Shown: one piece after another, positions 51,736 through 62,000 of the stretch
Position numbering within the stretch: the first letter of the stretch is position 1
Layout: each line of letters begins with the position of its first letter
NCBI RefSeq assembly: GCF_000682715.1
Contig: NZ_AWFH01000061.1
Coordinates: forward strand, 1-64,000
Direction: 5' to 3'
Source: Hyphomonas atlantica corrig.
GTDB taxonomy: Bacteria; Pseudomonadota; Alphaproteobacteria; Caulobacterales; Hyphomonadaceae
DNA: 64,000 nt
Notes under the pieces: model-generated
What the model saw: only the letters and a program-made list of their open reading frames with translations
Told to the model about the DNA's origin: nothing
The model's database searches: none
Translations under genes and position numbers: made by a program

Positions 51736-53151
51736 ATGAGTGCCGTCATCGTGCTCGACGTCGGCAAGACGGTCAGCAAGCTCAGTCTTTGGTCTCCTGA
51801 CGGAGATATCCTGGCGCGGGAGACCCGGGCGAATGAGCGTGTGAGTTCAAATGGGCGCGCCACGCTGGACGTTGATGGCATCTCCGAATGGCTGATTTTC
51901 ACGCTCAAGAAATTCGCGCCTCTCGCAGAAGTCGCCCACATCATCCCGGTCGCGCACGGGGCAGGACTTGTTGTGGTGAAGTCTGGCCGACATGTCATTC
52001 CGCCGTTCGATTACGAAGTTCCCATTCCGGACGATGTTCGGCGTGGCTACGCGGCGGAGAGGGATCCGTTCGAAATTACTGGTTCGCCCTTTCTGGCCGA
52101 CGGTTTGAATGCGGGGGCGCAACTATACTGGGCGGTGCAGGAGAATGATGCGGTCCTGGATGACGCGACAATCATGCCGTGGGCGCAATACTGGGCATGG
52201 TTTCTGTCAGGGGAAATGCGCTCGGAAGGCACCAGCCTGGGCTGCCACACGGATTTATGGGCGCCGATGGAGCGGGACTTTTCGCCCATGGCGAAGCGGT
52301 TAGGCTGGGCGCAGCGTTTTGCGCCGGTCGTCTTTGCGGGAGAGCCCATTGGACAATTGCGCGGCGACCTGGCCCACAGGACCGGATTGAGTCCAAACGC
52401 TGTCATTCATTGCGGACTGCACGATTCGAATGCGGCGCTCGTGGCGGCGATGGGATTCCCTCAGTTCGCTGAAGACGAGATGAGCATCGTTTCAACGGGT
52501 ACATGGTTCGTAACGATGCGGCGACCGGAAAAGTCTGCTGACTTGCCCGCTTTGTCTGATGAAAGAGATTGCCTCGTCAATGTGGATGCGTGGAACCGGC
52601 CAGTCCCATCTGCACGCTTCATGGGCGGGCGGGAGATTGAGCGACTCGTCGCGCCGGATGCGCAGCGAGTGGACCGGAGGCAGGATCAGGCGCGGTTGAT
52701 GGACGCTGTGCCGGACGTGATGAGGTCTGGCGCGCAATTGATGCCCTGTTTTGCGCCGGGATTTGGTCCTTATTCAAAGCGCTCAGGTCATTGGATTTCA
52801 AAACCCGGAACGGCAGATGCCAGAGGGGCGACCATCAGTCTGTATGCCGCTCTGATGACGAATACCTGTCTTGACCTGGTTGCTTCAACGGGGCCCGTCC
52901 TGGTGGAAGGGCGTTTTGCAGGGGCTGAGGTTTTCGTGCGTGGGCTGGCATCCTTGCGGGGTGATGATCAAGTGTTTGTATCGAGTGCGCAGAACGATGT
53001 TTCCTTCGGGGCGCTCAGGCTGATCTATCCTGATCTGGAGCCGCAAGGCGTTCTGGAGAGGGTTGAGCCTCTTCCCGAAGACCTCGGCAAATATGCATCT
53101 GGATGGGAAAGTCGTCTGGCCGAAGCGGAGTATGACACGGAGGGGCGCTGA
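51736..53151 (+). CDS. rhaK: L-rhamnulokinase (FGGY family)
   Basis: Cytoplasmic kinase of 471 residues that phosphorylates L-rhamnulose. FGGY features are the N-terminal phosphate loop VIVLDVGKTVSKLSLW, HCGLHDSNAALVAAMG with the catalytic Asp, SIVSTGTWFVTM and, near the C terminus, EVFVRGLASLRGDDQVFVSS. It differs from E. coli RhaB and fits the RhaK branch of alphaproteobacteria. GGAG lies eight bases before the ATG at 51736; the frame is open 37 codons further upstream, but that part overlaps the operator region. It is divergent from rhaD and abuts the lldD stop with no gap. Confidence 0.9.
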   Translation: MSAVIVLDVGKTVSKLSLWSPDGDILARETRANERVSSNGRATLDVDGISEWLIFTLKKFAPLAEVAHIIPVAHGAGLVVVKSGRHVIPPFDYEVPIPDDVRRGYAAERDPFEITGSPFLADGLNAGAQLYWAVQENDAVLDDATIMPWAQYWAWFLSGEMRSEGTSLGCHTDLWAPMERDFSPMAKRLGWAQRFAPVVFAGEPIGQLRGDLAHRTGLSPNAVIHCGLHDSNAALVAAMGFPQFAEDEMSIVSTGTWFVTMRRPEKSADLPALSDERDCLVNVDAWNRPVPSARFMGGREIERLVAPDAQRVDRRQDQARLMDAVPDVMRSGAQLMPCFAPGFGPYSKRSGHWISKPGTADARGATISLYAALMTNTCLDLVASTGPVLVEGRFAGAEVFVRGLASLRGDDQVFVSSAQNDVSFGALRLIYPDLEPQGVLERVEPLPEDLGKYASGWESRLAEAEYDTEGR

Positions 53152-54288
53152 CTATTTTCTGTCGAGCAGATCGCCGGACAGGTCAGGCACGGACTTCGCG
53201 CCCATCAGCACCATCGCAATGCGCATCTCATGTTCGATCAATGAGATGAATTGCGATACGGCAGTCTCTCCCCCCGCGGCCAGTGCGTAGATGTAAGCCC
53301 GTCCGAACATGACGGCATCCGCGCCGAGGCAGAGCGCTTTTAAAACATCCAGCCCGTTGCGAAATCCGGAATCGACGAGCACTTTCATTCGTCCGTCGAC
53401 GGCATGGACGATGTCAGGCAATGCTCTGATGCTGGACGACACGGTGTCGAGTTGGCGGCCGCCATGATTGGAGACGATGATGCCATCGGCCCCGAGGCGG
53501 ACGGCGTCGTCCACATCGTCACGATCCAGAATGCCTTTTATCACCAGGTTTCCCGACCAGGTGTCGCGAATCCATTCCAGGTCGCGCCATGAGATCTCGG
53601 GGTCGAAATTCGCGCCCAGCCATCCGATATAGTCCGACAAGTTTGTCTTTTTCCCTCGGTAGACAGATATGTTGCCCAAATCATGCGGGCGCCCCATCAG
53701 CCCGACTGACATGGCCCATTCGGGATGTGTGATGGCTTGGTACATGCGCTTCAACGGCGCGTTGGGCCCGCTCATGCCAGAGTGGGCATCGCGGTAGCGC
53801 GCCCCGGGTACAGGCATGTCTACAGTAAAAACAAGAGTGCGCACACCAGCGGCTTCGGCGCGCTCAAGCACATTCTTCATGAAGGCGCGGTCTTTCAGAA
53901 CGTAGAGCTGAAACCAGATCGCGCGATCTGTCTTGCTTGCAACTTCTTCCAGTGAGCAAACCGAGACCGTTGAAAGTGTGTAGGGAATGCCCGCCCGCTC
54001 GGCAGCCTTGGCGGCCTGTACTTCGCCCCTGCGTGCATACATGCCTGTCAGGCCGACCGGGGACAGGCCGATAGGGGCAGCGAGCGTTTCGCCGAACACG
54101 GATGTGCTCAGGTCAATCGAATCTGATCCCCGCAAGACGCGTTGCCGTAACCGGATCGACTGCAGATCGGATGTATTCCGCGCGAGGGTTTGCTCCGCAT
54201 TCGCGCCGCCATCTATATAGTCGAACAGGAATTTTGGCAGCTTGCGAAGCGCGGCAGCACGAAAGTCTTGTGGTGATGAAATGATCAA
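53152..54288 (-). CDS. lldD: FMN-dependent L-lactate dehydrogenase
   Basis: Membrane-associated flavoenzyme of 378 residues in the alpha-hydroxy-acid oxidase family; it oxidises L-lactate to pyruvate and passes electrons to the respiratory chain. Signatures are [56 protein letters not shown]-type region read as [14 protein letters not shown], and [11 protein letters not shown] with the catalytic His and the FMN-phosphate Arg region [12 protein letters not shown]. The start is TTG 54288 behind GGGAGGCG; this gives the usual N terminus ([17 protein letters not shown]). An ATG at 54381 would add 31 residues not seen in the family. It lies in the rhamnose cluster, where it would use the lactate made by RhaD. 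Confidence 0.92.
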   Translation of the reverse strand: MIISSPQDFRAAALRKLPKFLFDYIDGGANAEQTLARNTSDLQSIRLRQRVLRGSDSIDLSTSVFGETLAAPIGLSPVGLTGMYARRGEVQAAKAAERAGIPYTLSTVSVCSLEEVASKTDRAIWFQLYVLKDRAFMKNVLERAEAAGVRTLVFTVDMPVPGARYRDAHSGMSGPNAPLKRMYQAITHPEWAMSVGLMGRPHDLGNISVYRGKKTNLSDYIGWLGANFDPEISWRDLEWIRDTWSGNLVIKGILDRDDVDDAVRLGADGIIVSNHGGRQLDTVSSSIRALPDIVHAVDGRMKVLVDSGFRNGLDVLKALCLGADAVMFGRAYIYALAAGGETAVSQFISLIEHEMRIAMVLMGAKSVPDLSGDLLDRK

Positions 54289-54378
54289 GGCCGTCGCCTC
54301 CCTGATGGTTTGCCGACCACTCTGGCGTGTTCGTGCTTGACGTACAATAAATCGAATGCAATCAACAATGATAATAAT

Positions 54379-54390
54379 CAATCAAAATAT
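54379..54390. promoter_or_regulatory. CAATCA-rich AT block between lldD and the NCS1 gene
   Basis: The divergent gap holds several ATCAA words, among them CAATCAAAATAT at 54379-54390, which share the CAATCA core with the sites near deoR and rhaK. The DeoR protein may bind here; the match is partial. Confidence 0.22.
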
Positions 54391-54429
54391 GTCATACATG
54401 TGCATGTGATTCAGGGGAGGAACATCGCA

Positions 54430-56202
54430 ATGTCGATTGCTGGAGCGGACGCCGCAGGCGCCGTCGAAACCGGTGAGCCGCAGAATCTGGACTTCCACCC
54501 GGTTCCGCCTCGCAAGCTTCAACCCGCTGGATATTTCGCCGGAAACTATTCGGGGGAGCATGTTGCAGGTACGGAATTTGTCATCGGCGCATTGTTTGCC
54601 GGGGCAGGCGCGGCTGCATCCGATGTGATTCTCGGTTTGCTCGTCGGAAACTTGCTGGCAGTTCTGACATGGGCCTTCATCACCGCACCGATTGCGGTCG
54701 ACACACGCCTGACACTCTACGCCTATCTCGAGAAGATTGCAGGTCGCCATTTCCTGAAGATCTATTCGGTTGTAAACGGCGTGATGTTCCTCGGGCTGGC
54801 CGGATCCATGATCACCGTGTCTGCCTCAGCTGTGCGCGTATTCTACAATTCGGCAGTCCCCGGTGCGCCAATTGCTCCGCAGACCGGAATGTTCCCCACC
54901 GACATTCGGTTTGTGCTCATCGCCTTGGCCGTGGGGGCCGTCGTGGTCGCGCTTGCTGTCTTGGGCTTCAAAAGGCTCGCGCAGTTTGCAGGCGCGGTCG
55001 TACCCTGGATGATCTGCATCTTCCTTGTCGGCGCCCTGGTGCTCTATCCCTTGCTGGCTCAGGCAACCGGAAGTGCCTTGCCCGCGGTATCAGGCGATGT
55101 GTTCTGGCAGGTCCTCTCAACACAAGTGTACCAGCCCACCCCGATGGAGGGCGCTTTCTGGTCCATCCCGAACGAAGCCAAGAGTTTCTGGTCCATTGCG
55201 GCCTTTGCGTGGGTCGCCAATCTCGCAATGCACGGATCCCTGGGAGACATGACGCTGCTGCGCTTTGCGAAGAAAAAGTCTTACGGTTGGTTCTCCGCAC
55301 TCGGCATGTTCATAGGTCATTTTGTCTGTTGGGTCTGCGCAGGCGCGATGGGGGCGGGCGCGGCCTATGCGCTCAATACACAGATAGGTCTGCTGGACCC
55401 CGGCGCGGTGGCGACACAGGCGCTAGGCCTTGCGGGGGTTATCGCAGTCATCATCGCCGGCTGGACCACATCCAATCCGACGCTTTACCGGGCAGGACTT
55501 GCGTTTCAGAGCCTGAACCCTGCCTGGAAGCGTACCCATGTCACCATTCTCGTTGGCCTCGTCACCATGGTGCTGGCGTGTTCACCCTTCGTGTTTACCC
55601 AATTGCTTGGTTATGTCGGGTGGATGGGGCTGATCCTGTCGCCGGTAGGCGCGATCATCGTCGCGGAGCATTGGTTGTTTCCGCGCACAGGGCTTCGTCG
55701 GTACTGGACTTCGTATCGCAAGTCGGGGCTGAATGTGCCCGCAGTTCTTGCCTGGGGCGCGGCTCTTGCCATCATCTCTGTGCTGTATTTTGGCGCCGGT
55801 GTGCACCAGTTCTTTCTTCTGCTGCCTGCATGGGCCACCGCGACGATTGCCTATCTGGTACTCGCGCGCAGCTTCGGTGCTGCGAAACAATATCCGCAGG
55901 CGGAGATTGAGGAAGAGACGCTCGCGATGCGGAAGGCGGAGGAGGCTCGCTATCTGGCGTCGGGCGCGCCAATTGACGAGTCTGGCGGGCACACACTCTT
56001 GTGGTGGGGTTTGCAAGCAATCGGCTTCCTATCCCTCGCATGGATGCTGGTGTCCGGCGCGCAACTCCTTTTCGTCGATGCGGCTGCTTACCCAGGTGCC
56101 CTTGCCGCATTCCGCGAGAACGTCATCTGGCCAAGCCTTGTCTTCTTCGCCTGCGCGGCGCTGGCGGTGATCATTCGTGGGGAGAAGCGGGAGCTGTCCT
56201 GA
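54430..56202 (+). CDS. NCS1-family permease (candidate rhamnose-cluster transporter)
   Basis: Inner-membrane carrier of 590 residues with about twelve to fourteen helices. It belongs to the purine-cytosine permease (NCS1) family: GTEFVIGALFAGAGAAASD, GLLVGNLLAVLTWAFITAPI, LRFAKKKSYGWFSALGMF and GWTTSNPTLYRAGLAFQ are typical. A long C-terminal loop (about 495-535) carries many Glu and Arg. GGGGAGG precedes the ATG at 54430. NCS1 members usually carry nucleobases, hydantoin or related ring compounds; here it is divergent from lldD within a complete rhamnose cluster that has no other transporter, so sugar or lactate uptake is a possible new role. Confidence 0.85.
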   Translation: MSIAGADAAGAVETGEPQNLDFHPVPPRKLQPAGYFAGNYSGEHVAGTEFVIGALFAGAGAAASDVILGLLVGNLLAVLTWAFITAPIAVDTRLTLYAYLEKIAGRHFLKIYSVVNGVMFLGLAGSMITVSASAVRVFYNSAVPGAPIAPQTGMFPTDIRFVLIALAVGAVVVALAVLGFKRLAQFAGAVVPWMICIFLVGALVLYPLLAQATGSALPAVSGDVFWQVLSTQVYQPTPMEGAFWSIPNEAKSFWSIAAFAWVANLAMHGSLGDMTLLRFAKKKSYGWFSALGMFIGHFVCWVCAGAMGAGAAYALNTQIGLLDPGAVATQALGLAGVIAVIIAGWTTSNPTLYRAGLAFQSLNPAWKRTHVTILVGLVTMVLACSPFVFTQLLGYVGWMGLILSPVGAIIVAEHWLFPRTGLRRYWTSYRKSGLNVPAVLAWGAALAIISVLYFGAGVHQFFLLLPAWATATIAYLVLARSFGAAKQYPQAEIEEETLAMRKAEEARYLASGAPIDESGGHTLLWWGLQAIGFLSLAWMLVSGAQLLFVDAAAYPGALAAFRENVIWPSLVFFACAALAVIIRGEKRELS

Positions 56203-56257
56203 GCGATTTGAACACGATTTGCCTGATCGCCCGACCAGGGCGCAGCAGCTAGAATGA

Positions 56258-56431
56258 ATGGCAGCTTTCAGGAACAATGAGGCGCGACCGAGCGAGAAGG
56301 ACTCTGACCTAGAGAAATGTTCTGCATTTCTGGAATTCAGACCATTCCTGGCGGGCGCGAAGGAATTTGTGTCCGCCAAGTCTCGTGCGCTGCTAAAGGC
56401 CAAACGGAGGTGGAGGCGCGCGCTACCCTAA
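56258..56431 (+). CDS. Candidate small basic protein, 57 residues
   Basis: An open frame in the 322-base gap before the efflux operon. It begins MAAFRNNEARPSEKD, contains SAFLEFRPFLAGAKEFV and ends with a basic tail KAKRRWRRALP. Its stop codon overlaps the AAGGAGG ribosome site of the next short frame. It lacks a clear ribosome site of its own and I know no family for it. It may be a real small gene or chance. Confidence 0.25.
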   Translation: MAAFRNNEARPSEKDSDLEKCSAFLEFRPFLAGAKEFVSAKSRALLKAKRRWRRALP

Positions 56432-56446
56432 GGAGGACTCCGTAGA

Positions 56447-56500
56447 ATGAGTTATAACGAACATGTGAGGAGTTTCTCGACAACTATCACTGGATATTAA
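56447..56500 (+). CDS. Possible 17-codon leader peptide before the efflux operon
   Basis: MSYNEHVRSFSTTITGY, preceded by AAGGAGG 10 bases upstream, the strongest ribosome site in this gap. It ends 24 bases before the chosen outer-membrane factor start. Its position suggests a leader that could tune translation of the operon; no repeated codons for an obvious attenuation signal are seen. Confidence 0.3.
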   Translation: MSYNEHVRSFSTTITGY

Positions 56501-56524
56501 GGGCCAGTGCGGTACATGCGCGGC

Positions 56525-57955
56525 ATGAAAGCCGTTTTCAATCTGTCCCTTCCTGTAGCTGCTGTAGCGATTTTGGCAGGATGTGCCTCTGTGCCGCAGC
56601 GGCCGGAGGAGGCCGCTTTACCTGTGGGCGGAGATTTTCTCAGTGTGGAGGCAGAGCTTCCGTTCAACACTCAATGGTGGACGCAATTTGGTGACCCCGA
56701 ACTGACCGCGCTGGTCGATCGCGCCCTGTCTGCCAACAAGTCGCTTGAGCTGGCCTCTGCCAACTTGCGTGCAGCAGAGGCCTCTGCGCTCGGGGCGCGT
56801 CTTGGGCGGAGTTATTCGACGTCGGCCAATACGACAGCCGAAGTCGGCCGGGCAGCTCGGTCGGGCGAAGATGTCGATTTGTCTGTTCAGGGCGGACTAG
56901 GCGCCAGCTGGGAGTTTGATGCGTTCGGTCGGATTGAGGCTCAGATCGCGGCGGCAGAGTTCGATGTTGAGGCTGCGCGACAGGCACGCCGAGACGTGGC
57001 GGTGATCGTCGCCAGCGAAACGGCACGTAATTATGTGCAGATGCGCGGGGCGCAAACACGGCTCGAAGTTGCGCGCAAGAATGCCCAAACCCAGGCTGAA
57101 GGGCTCGAATTGCTTCAGACCCTTTTTGACAATGGCCGTGCAACCCGGCTGGACCTTGAGCGTGCTGAGGCACAATACCGGACAACGCTCGCCTCATTGC
57201 CCCGCTACGAAGCGACGATCCAGTCGTCTCGAAATGCTCTGGCAGCGCTGACAGGGCGGGCGGCGAACGATCCGGATGCCTCTTTGGCGAACCTCGTCTC
57301 CACGCGTTTGGATATTCCGGAACATGAGGGAGCCATCGCAACGGGCTCCCTGGCTGAACTGGTACGGAGACGCCCGGACATCCGCGAAGCTGAAGCGACC
57401 ATTGCCCGGCAACTGGCCCTTGGAGAGGCGGCGCGGGCCGATTTGTTTCCAACAATTACGCTCAACGCAGATCTGTTCGCGCTGTTCGACGACAGCAACA
57501 ATGTCGGGGATCTGTCGAGCTTCGGGTTCGGTATTGGGCCGTCCATCAGCTGGGCTGGTCCCGACCTCAGACGCGTCCGCGCTGATATCGCGGTTGCGGA
57601 TGCCGTCTCCGAAGCGGCAATTGCGCAATATGAGCAGACAGTGTTGAATGCGCTCAGTGAAGTGGAGTCGGCGCTGACCGACTACACCAACGAATTAAGG
57701 CGGCGCGACGATCTTCAGCGCGCCGCCGCCTCAGCGCGCCGTGCGATTGATCTGGCGCGACTGCGTTTCGAAGAAGGCCTCGATGACTATCTCGACGTTC
57801 TGGAGGCCCAGAGAACCCTGCTGACTGCGGAAGACCAGTTGGCGGAGAGTAGATTGCAATCATCCAGCCTCGCGATTGCTGCGTATAGAGCGTTGGGTGG
57901 AGTAGAGTTGATGGACGGAACTCCGCAAGCCGATCCAGAAATGGCATTGGAATGA
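56525..57955 (+). CDS. RND efflux outer-membrane lipoprotein (NodT/OprM family)
   Basis: Outer-membrane channel of a tripartite efflux pump, 476 residues. The signal peptide ends in the lipobox ILAGC, with Cys20 the lipid-modified residue. Two OEP repeats follow (about 70-260 and 280-470), with EFDAFGRIEAQIAAAEFDVE and LRFEEGLDDYLDVLEAQRTL in the usual places. ATG 56525 gives the best signal peptide; GTG 56507 and ATG 56516 are in frame. It overlaps the adaptor gene by four bases, so the three pump genes form one operon. The exported compound is unknown. Confidence 0.93.
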   Translation: MKAVFNLSLPVAAVAILAGCASVPQRPEEAALPVGGDFLSVEAELPFNTQWWTQFGDPELTALVDRALSANKSLELASANLRAAEASALGARLGRSYSTSANTTAEVGRAARSGEDVDLSVQGGLGASWEFDAFGRIEAQIAAAEFDVEAARQARRDVAVIVASETARNYVQMRGAQTRLEVARKNAQTQAEGLELLQTLFDNGRATRLDLERAEAQYRTTLASLPRYEATIQSSRNALAALTGRAANDPDASLANLVSTRLDIPEHEGAIATGSLAELVRRRPDIREAEATIARQLALGEAARADLFPTITLNADLFALFDDSNNVGDLSSFGFGIGPSISWAGPDLRRVRADIAVADAVSEAAIAQYEQTVLNALSEVESALTDYTNELRRRDDLQRAAASARRAIDLARLRFEEGLDDYLDVLEAQRTLLTAEDQLAESRLQSSSLAIAAYRALGGVELMDGTPQADPEMALE

Positions 57956-59061
57956 ACATGTTGAACAGATTTGCCTCTCTTTTCGTAAGTGCTTTGCTCT
58001 TTTCCGGGCTGGTTGCGAATGCTCAGCGCAACAGTCCTGCAAGTGTGTTTGTCGAACCGGTTCAGGAACGCCATTTCTCTATGCGGATCGAAGCGCTCGG
58101 TACTCTGGAACCGAATGAGCAGGTGGATTTGACCCTGAATGCGGCAGACCGTGTCCGTGCGATCTATTTTGACGATGGCGACCGTGTGCATCAGGGCAAG
58201 ACATTGCTGTCTCTGGCTCAGCGCGAGCAGGTTGCCCTGGTAGAGGCCGCTGAGGCGACTTACGATGAAGCACGCCGCCAGCAGGAACGTCTTGCTCGGC
58301 TCGCAGAGCAGCAGGCCGTTTCACAATCCGAACTTGATCAGGCCAATCGCAATCTGGATAGCGCGGCGGCTCAGTTGCGCGCAGTTCAATCACGCCAGCG
58401 CGATCGTGTGCTCGTTGCACCTTTTGATGGCGTGCTCGGGTTCCGGATGGTCAGTGTGGGATCATATGTTCAGCCGGGTGATGTGGTCGCCAGGTTGATT
58501 GATGACAGCGAAATGAATCTCGATTTCTCGGTGCCATCCACATTCTTGCGGACCCTTGAAAAGGGCACCGCGATTGAGGCGCGCTCTGACGATTTTCCTG
58601 GCGAGACTTTCGAAGGCACTGTTGCCTCTATCGACAATGCGATTGATCCTGTCACTCGGTCCGTTCGCGTGCGAGCCACCTTGCCAAATCCAGACCGTCT
58701 GTTGATCGCGGGCATGTTCGTGCAGGTCACGCTGGTTGCAGATCCGCGTGTCTCACTGTCCATTCCGGAGGAAGCCGTTCAGCCGGTCGGGCCGCGTACA
58801 TTCGTGTTCGTCGCCGCCGAAGAAGGTGGTGAGCGCGTTGCACGGCGCAAGGAGGTCACGCTGGGCCTACGCCAGGCGGGACAGGTGGAAGTGCTCTCCG
58901 GACTGGTCGAAGGTGAAGAGGTCATCACGGAAGGCGTGATCCGGGTTCGTGAAGGCGGCGCTGTCAGTATTCGCGACAAATCCATGCTGGAGCCGCAGGC
59001 AGTCAGCGGGAAGAAAAGATCAGGCAGTTCAAGCGGTTCTTCATCATCTGCGGGACGCTAG
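57952..59061 (+). CDS. RND efflux periplasmic adaptor (membrane fusion protein)
   Basis: Periplasmic linker of 369 residues between the inner-membrane pump and the outer-membrane channel. A signal peptide (LFVSALLFSGLVANAQ) is followed by the lipoyl-like domain (MRIEALGTLEPNEQVDLTL and VLVAPFDGVLGFRMVSVG), a coiled-coil hairpin (about 92-145) and the beta-barrel domain (ATLPNPDRLLIAGMFVQVTL). The tail after residue 345 is Ser/Gly-rich and probably flexible. It overlaps the outer-membrane factor gene by four bases and ends three bases before the pump gene. Confidence 0.93.
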   Translation: MNMLNRFASLFVSALLFSGLVANAQRNSPASVFVEPVQERHFSMRIEALGTLEPNEQVDLTLNAADRVRAIYFDDGDRVHQGKTLLSLAQREQVALVEAAEATYDEARRQQERLARLAEQQAVSQSELDQANRNLDSAAAQLRAVQSRQRDRVLVAPFDGVLGFRMVSVGSYVQPGDVVARLIDDSEMNLDFSVPSTFLRTLEKGTAIEARSDDFPGETFEGTVASIDNAIDPVTRSVRVRATLPNPDRLLIAGMFVQVTLVADPRVSLSIPEEAVQPVGPRTFVFVAAEEGGERVARRKEVTLGLRQAGQVEVLSGLVEGEEVITEGVIRVREGGAVSIRDKSMLEPQAVSGKKRSGSSSGSSSSAGR

Positions 59062-59064
59062 AAA

Positions 59065-62000
59065 ATGCTGCTGTCCGATACATCCATCAAGCGGCCGGTA
59101 TTTGCGTCGGTTCTCGCGCTCATCCTGGTGATATTCGGTCTGGTCTCGTTCGAGCGCTTGCCACTCCGGGAATACCCGGACATTGATGCGCCGATCGTCT
59201 CGATTGATACGAGATACCCCGGTGCATCTGCCAGCGTTGTTGAAACGCGCATCACGCAAATTATCGAAGACCGGATCGCGGGTGTTGAAGGCATCAGATA
59301 TATCGACTCCAACTCCAGTGATGGACGTTCTCGTATCAGCGTCGAGTTTGGAATTGACCAGGATATCGATGTTGCCGCGAATGACATCCGGGACCGAATT
59401 TCCGGAGTAATGGATAATCTTCCCGAGGACACGGACCCGCCAGAAGTCGAGAAGGCCGATTCCAATGATGATGTGATCATCTGGTTGAACCTCGCTAGTG
59501 AAACGATGACGACGCCCGAGCTTTCTGACTATGCGCAGCGTTATCTCGTGGATCGGTTCTCGGCGCTTGATGGGGTGGCGCGTGTACGGGTGGGCGGTTC
59601 CCGCGACTATGCGCTTCGGGTCTGGATTGACCGTCGCAAACTGGCCGCGAGAAATCTGACCGTTTCCGAGATCATTCAGGCGCTCCGTAGCGAGAATATC
59701 GAAGCCCCGGCAGGCAGTCTTGAGTCCGAGAAGCGAACGTTTACGGTTCGTATCGACCGGACCTTCCGGACACCGGAAGAGTTTGCGGCGCTCGTCATTG
59801 CTGAAGGCGCAGACGGATATCTCGTCAGATTGGGCGATGTGGCCCGCGTCGAGCGCGGCACCGTGGAAGACCGCAACATGTTCCGGGGCAATGGTGTCCC
59901 GATGGTGGGGCTAGGCATTATCAAGCAATCCACCGCCAATACGGTCGAGGTCGCTGCGGGTGCGAGGGATCTTGCTGAAAGGCTCAACGAAACCTTGCCG
60001 GAAGGCATGATCATCGCGCGCAGCTTCGACAGCTCGGTTTTCATCGATGCTTCCATTCGCGAAGTCTACACGACATTGGCCATTGCGGTCGGGCTTGTCA
60101 CGCTCGTGATCTTCATCTTCCTGGGAAGCATTCGAGCGACCATCATACCGGCCATTACCGTGCCGATTTCCATCGTCGCCACATTCATCGTGCTCTACGC
60201 GCTCGGCTTGTCGGTAAACTTGCTCACCTTGTTGGCTCTGGTTCTGGCAATCGGGCTCGTCGTGGATGACGCGATTGTCGTTCTAGAGAACATTGTCCGA
60301 CGGATTGAGGAAGAGGGTGAGACACCGCTCGTCGCCGCGTTTCGCGGGACGCGGCAGGTTGGCTTTGCAGTCGTTGCAACCACGCTCGTCCTGATTTCGG
60401 TATTCGTGCCGATCACCTTCATGCGGGGCGACGTTGGGCGACTGTTTACGGAGTTCGCGCTGACTATGGCGGCTGCGGTCGCGTTTTCGAGTATTCTTGC
60501 TCTGACTCTGGCACCGATGCTCGCCTCCAAATTGCTGAAGCGCGAGAAGAATACTGGCGTGATGGCGGCGCTGCCAAACGCCATTGATCGTGGGTTTGGT
60601 CGCTTGCGCGTTGGGTACGCCTGGGTTCTGGACAAGCTGATTATGCGACCCATCGCCGTCGGCGCCATACTCATCGCCCTGTTTGGCGGGGCTTATGGGC
60701 TCTCCCAGACCATCGAACAGGAATATGTCCCCATCGAGGATCGCGGAGCGTTCTTTGTATCCATCCGCGGCCCTGAAGGGGCGTCCTATGATTACATGGA
60801 ACGCTACATGGACGAGATCGAACGCCGTATGCTTCCTTATACCGAGAGCGGCGAGGTCAACCGTTTGCTCCTGCGCGCCCCAGGTTTCGGAAGCTCATCG
60901 TTCAATCAGGGCTTCATGATCGTTGTGCTAAATGACTGGTCCGAACGCCGACCTGCGGACGAGATCATTGGTGAAGTGAATGGAAAGCTCTCTGACCTGC
61001 CCGGCATTCGCGCTTTTGCCATCATGCGGCAGGGCTTGGGCGGCGGAACGGGAAAACCGATCCAGTTCGTGCTGGGTGGACCGTCCTATGAAACGTTGGT
61101 CGAATGGCGAGACACGTTCATCGCAGCGCTTGAGGAAAACAATCCCGGCCTCGTCGATATTGATTGGGACTACAAGGAGACGCAGCCGCAATATCGTATT
61201 CAGGTGAATTACGACCGTGCGGCCGATCTTGGTGTGACCGTATCGGACATTGGCGAGACACTTCAGACGATGCTCGGCTCGCGACAAGTGACGACATATA
61301 TCGACGATGGCGAAGAGTATGACGTCATTCTTGAGGGGCTGAGGTCAGAGCAGAATACGCCGAATGATGTGCAGAACATCTATGTGCGGTCTGCCCGTTC
61401 TGGCGAACTCATCCCCTTGTCCAACCTTGTAAGCATCATGCCAATCGCCGATAGCCCGACGCTCAATCGCTACAATCGCGTCCGGGCAATCACGATCGAG
61501 GCCGGCCTGGCTGATGGTGCCGCGCTCGGAACTGTGCTGGACGCCATGCAGGCGACAGCGCGCGACGTGCTGCCCCAGGAAGCCATCATCGATTTCAAAG
61601 GCCAGTCGCTCGACTTCAAGACGTCGGGACAGTCGATCCTGTTCGTTTTCGCAACAGGGCTGGTCATCGTCTTTCTCGTGCTTGCAGCGCAGTTCGAAAG
61701 CTATCGCCACCCGATCATCATCATGCTGTGCGTACCAGCCACGCTGGCGGGTGGCATGCTGGGCATCTGGCTGACCGGGAATTCCTTGAATATCTACACG
61801 CAGATCGGATTGATCATGTTGGTGGGGCTGGCCGCGAAGAATGGCATTCTGATCGTGGAATTTGCAAACCAGCTGCGGGACGAAGGGCGAGAGTTCCACG
61901 ACGCGATCAAGGAAGCCTCTCTTGCGCGGTTCCGTCCGATTGTCATGACCAGTTTGACAACGGCTGCAGGGGCGTTGCCGCTCATCTTGTCGAGCGGCGC

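Noticed and set aside
54289-54381. Longer lldD start at an ATG
   Set aside because: The extra N terminus is not seen in the family, while the TTG start has a strong ribosome site and the usual first residues.
54669-55910. Plus-strand frame of 413 codons inside the NCS1 permease gene
   Set aside because: It is the wrong frame of a clear membrane protein and is rich in Arg and Cys as expected of a frame shadow.
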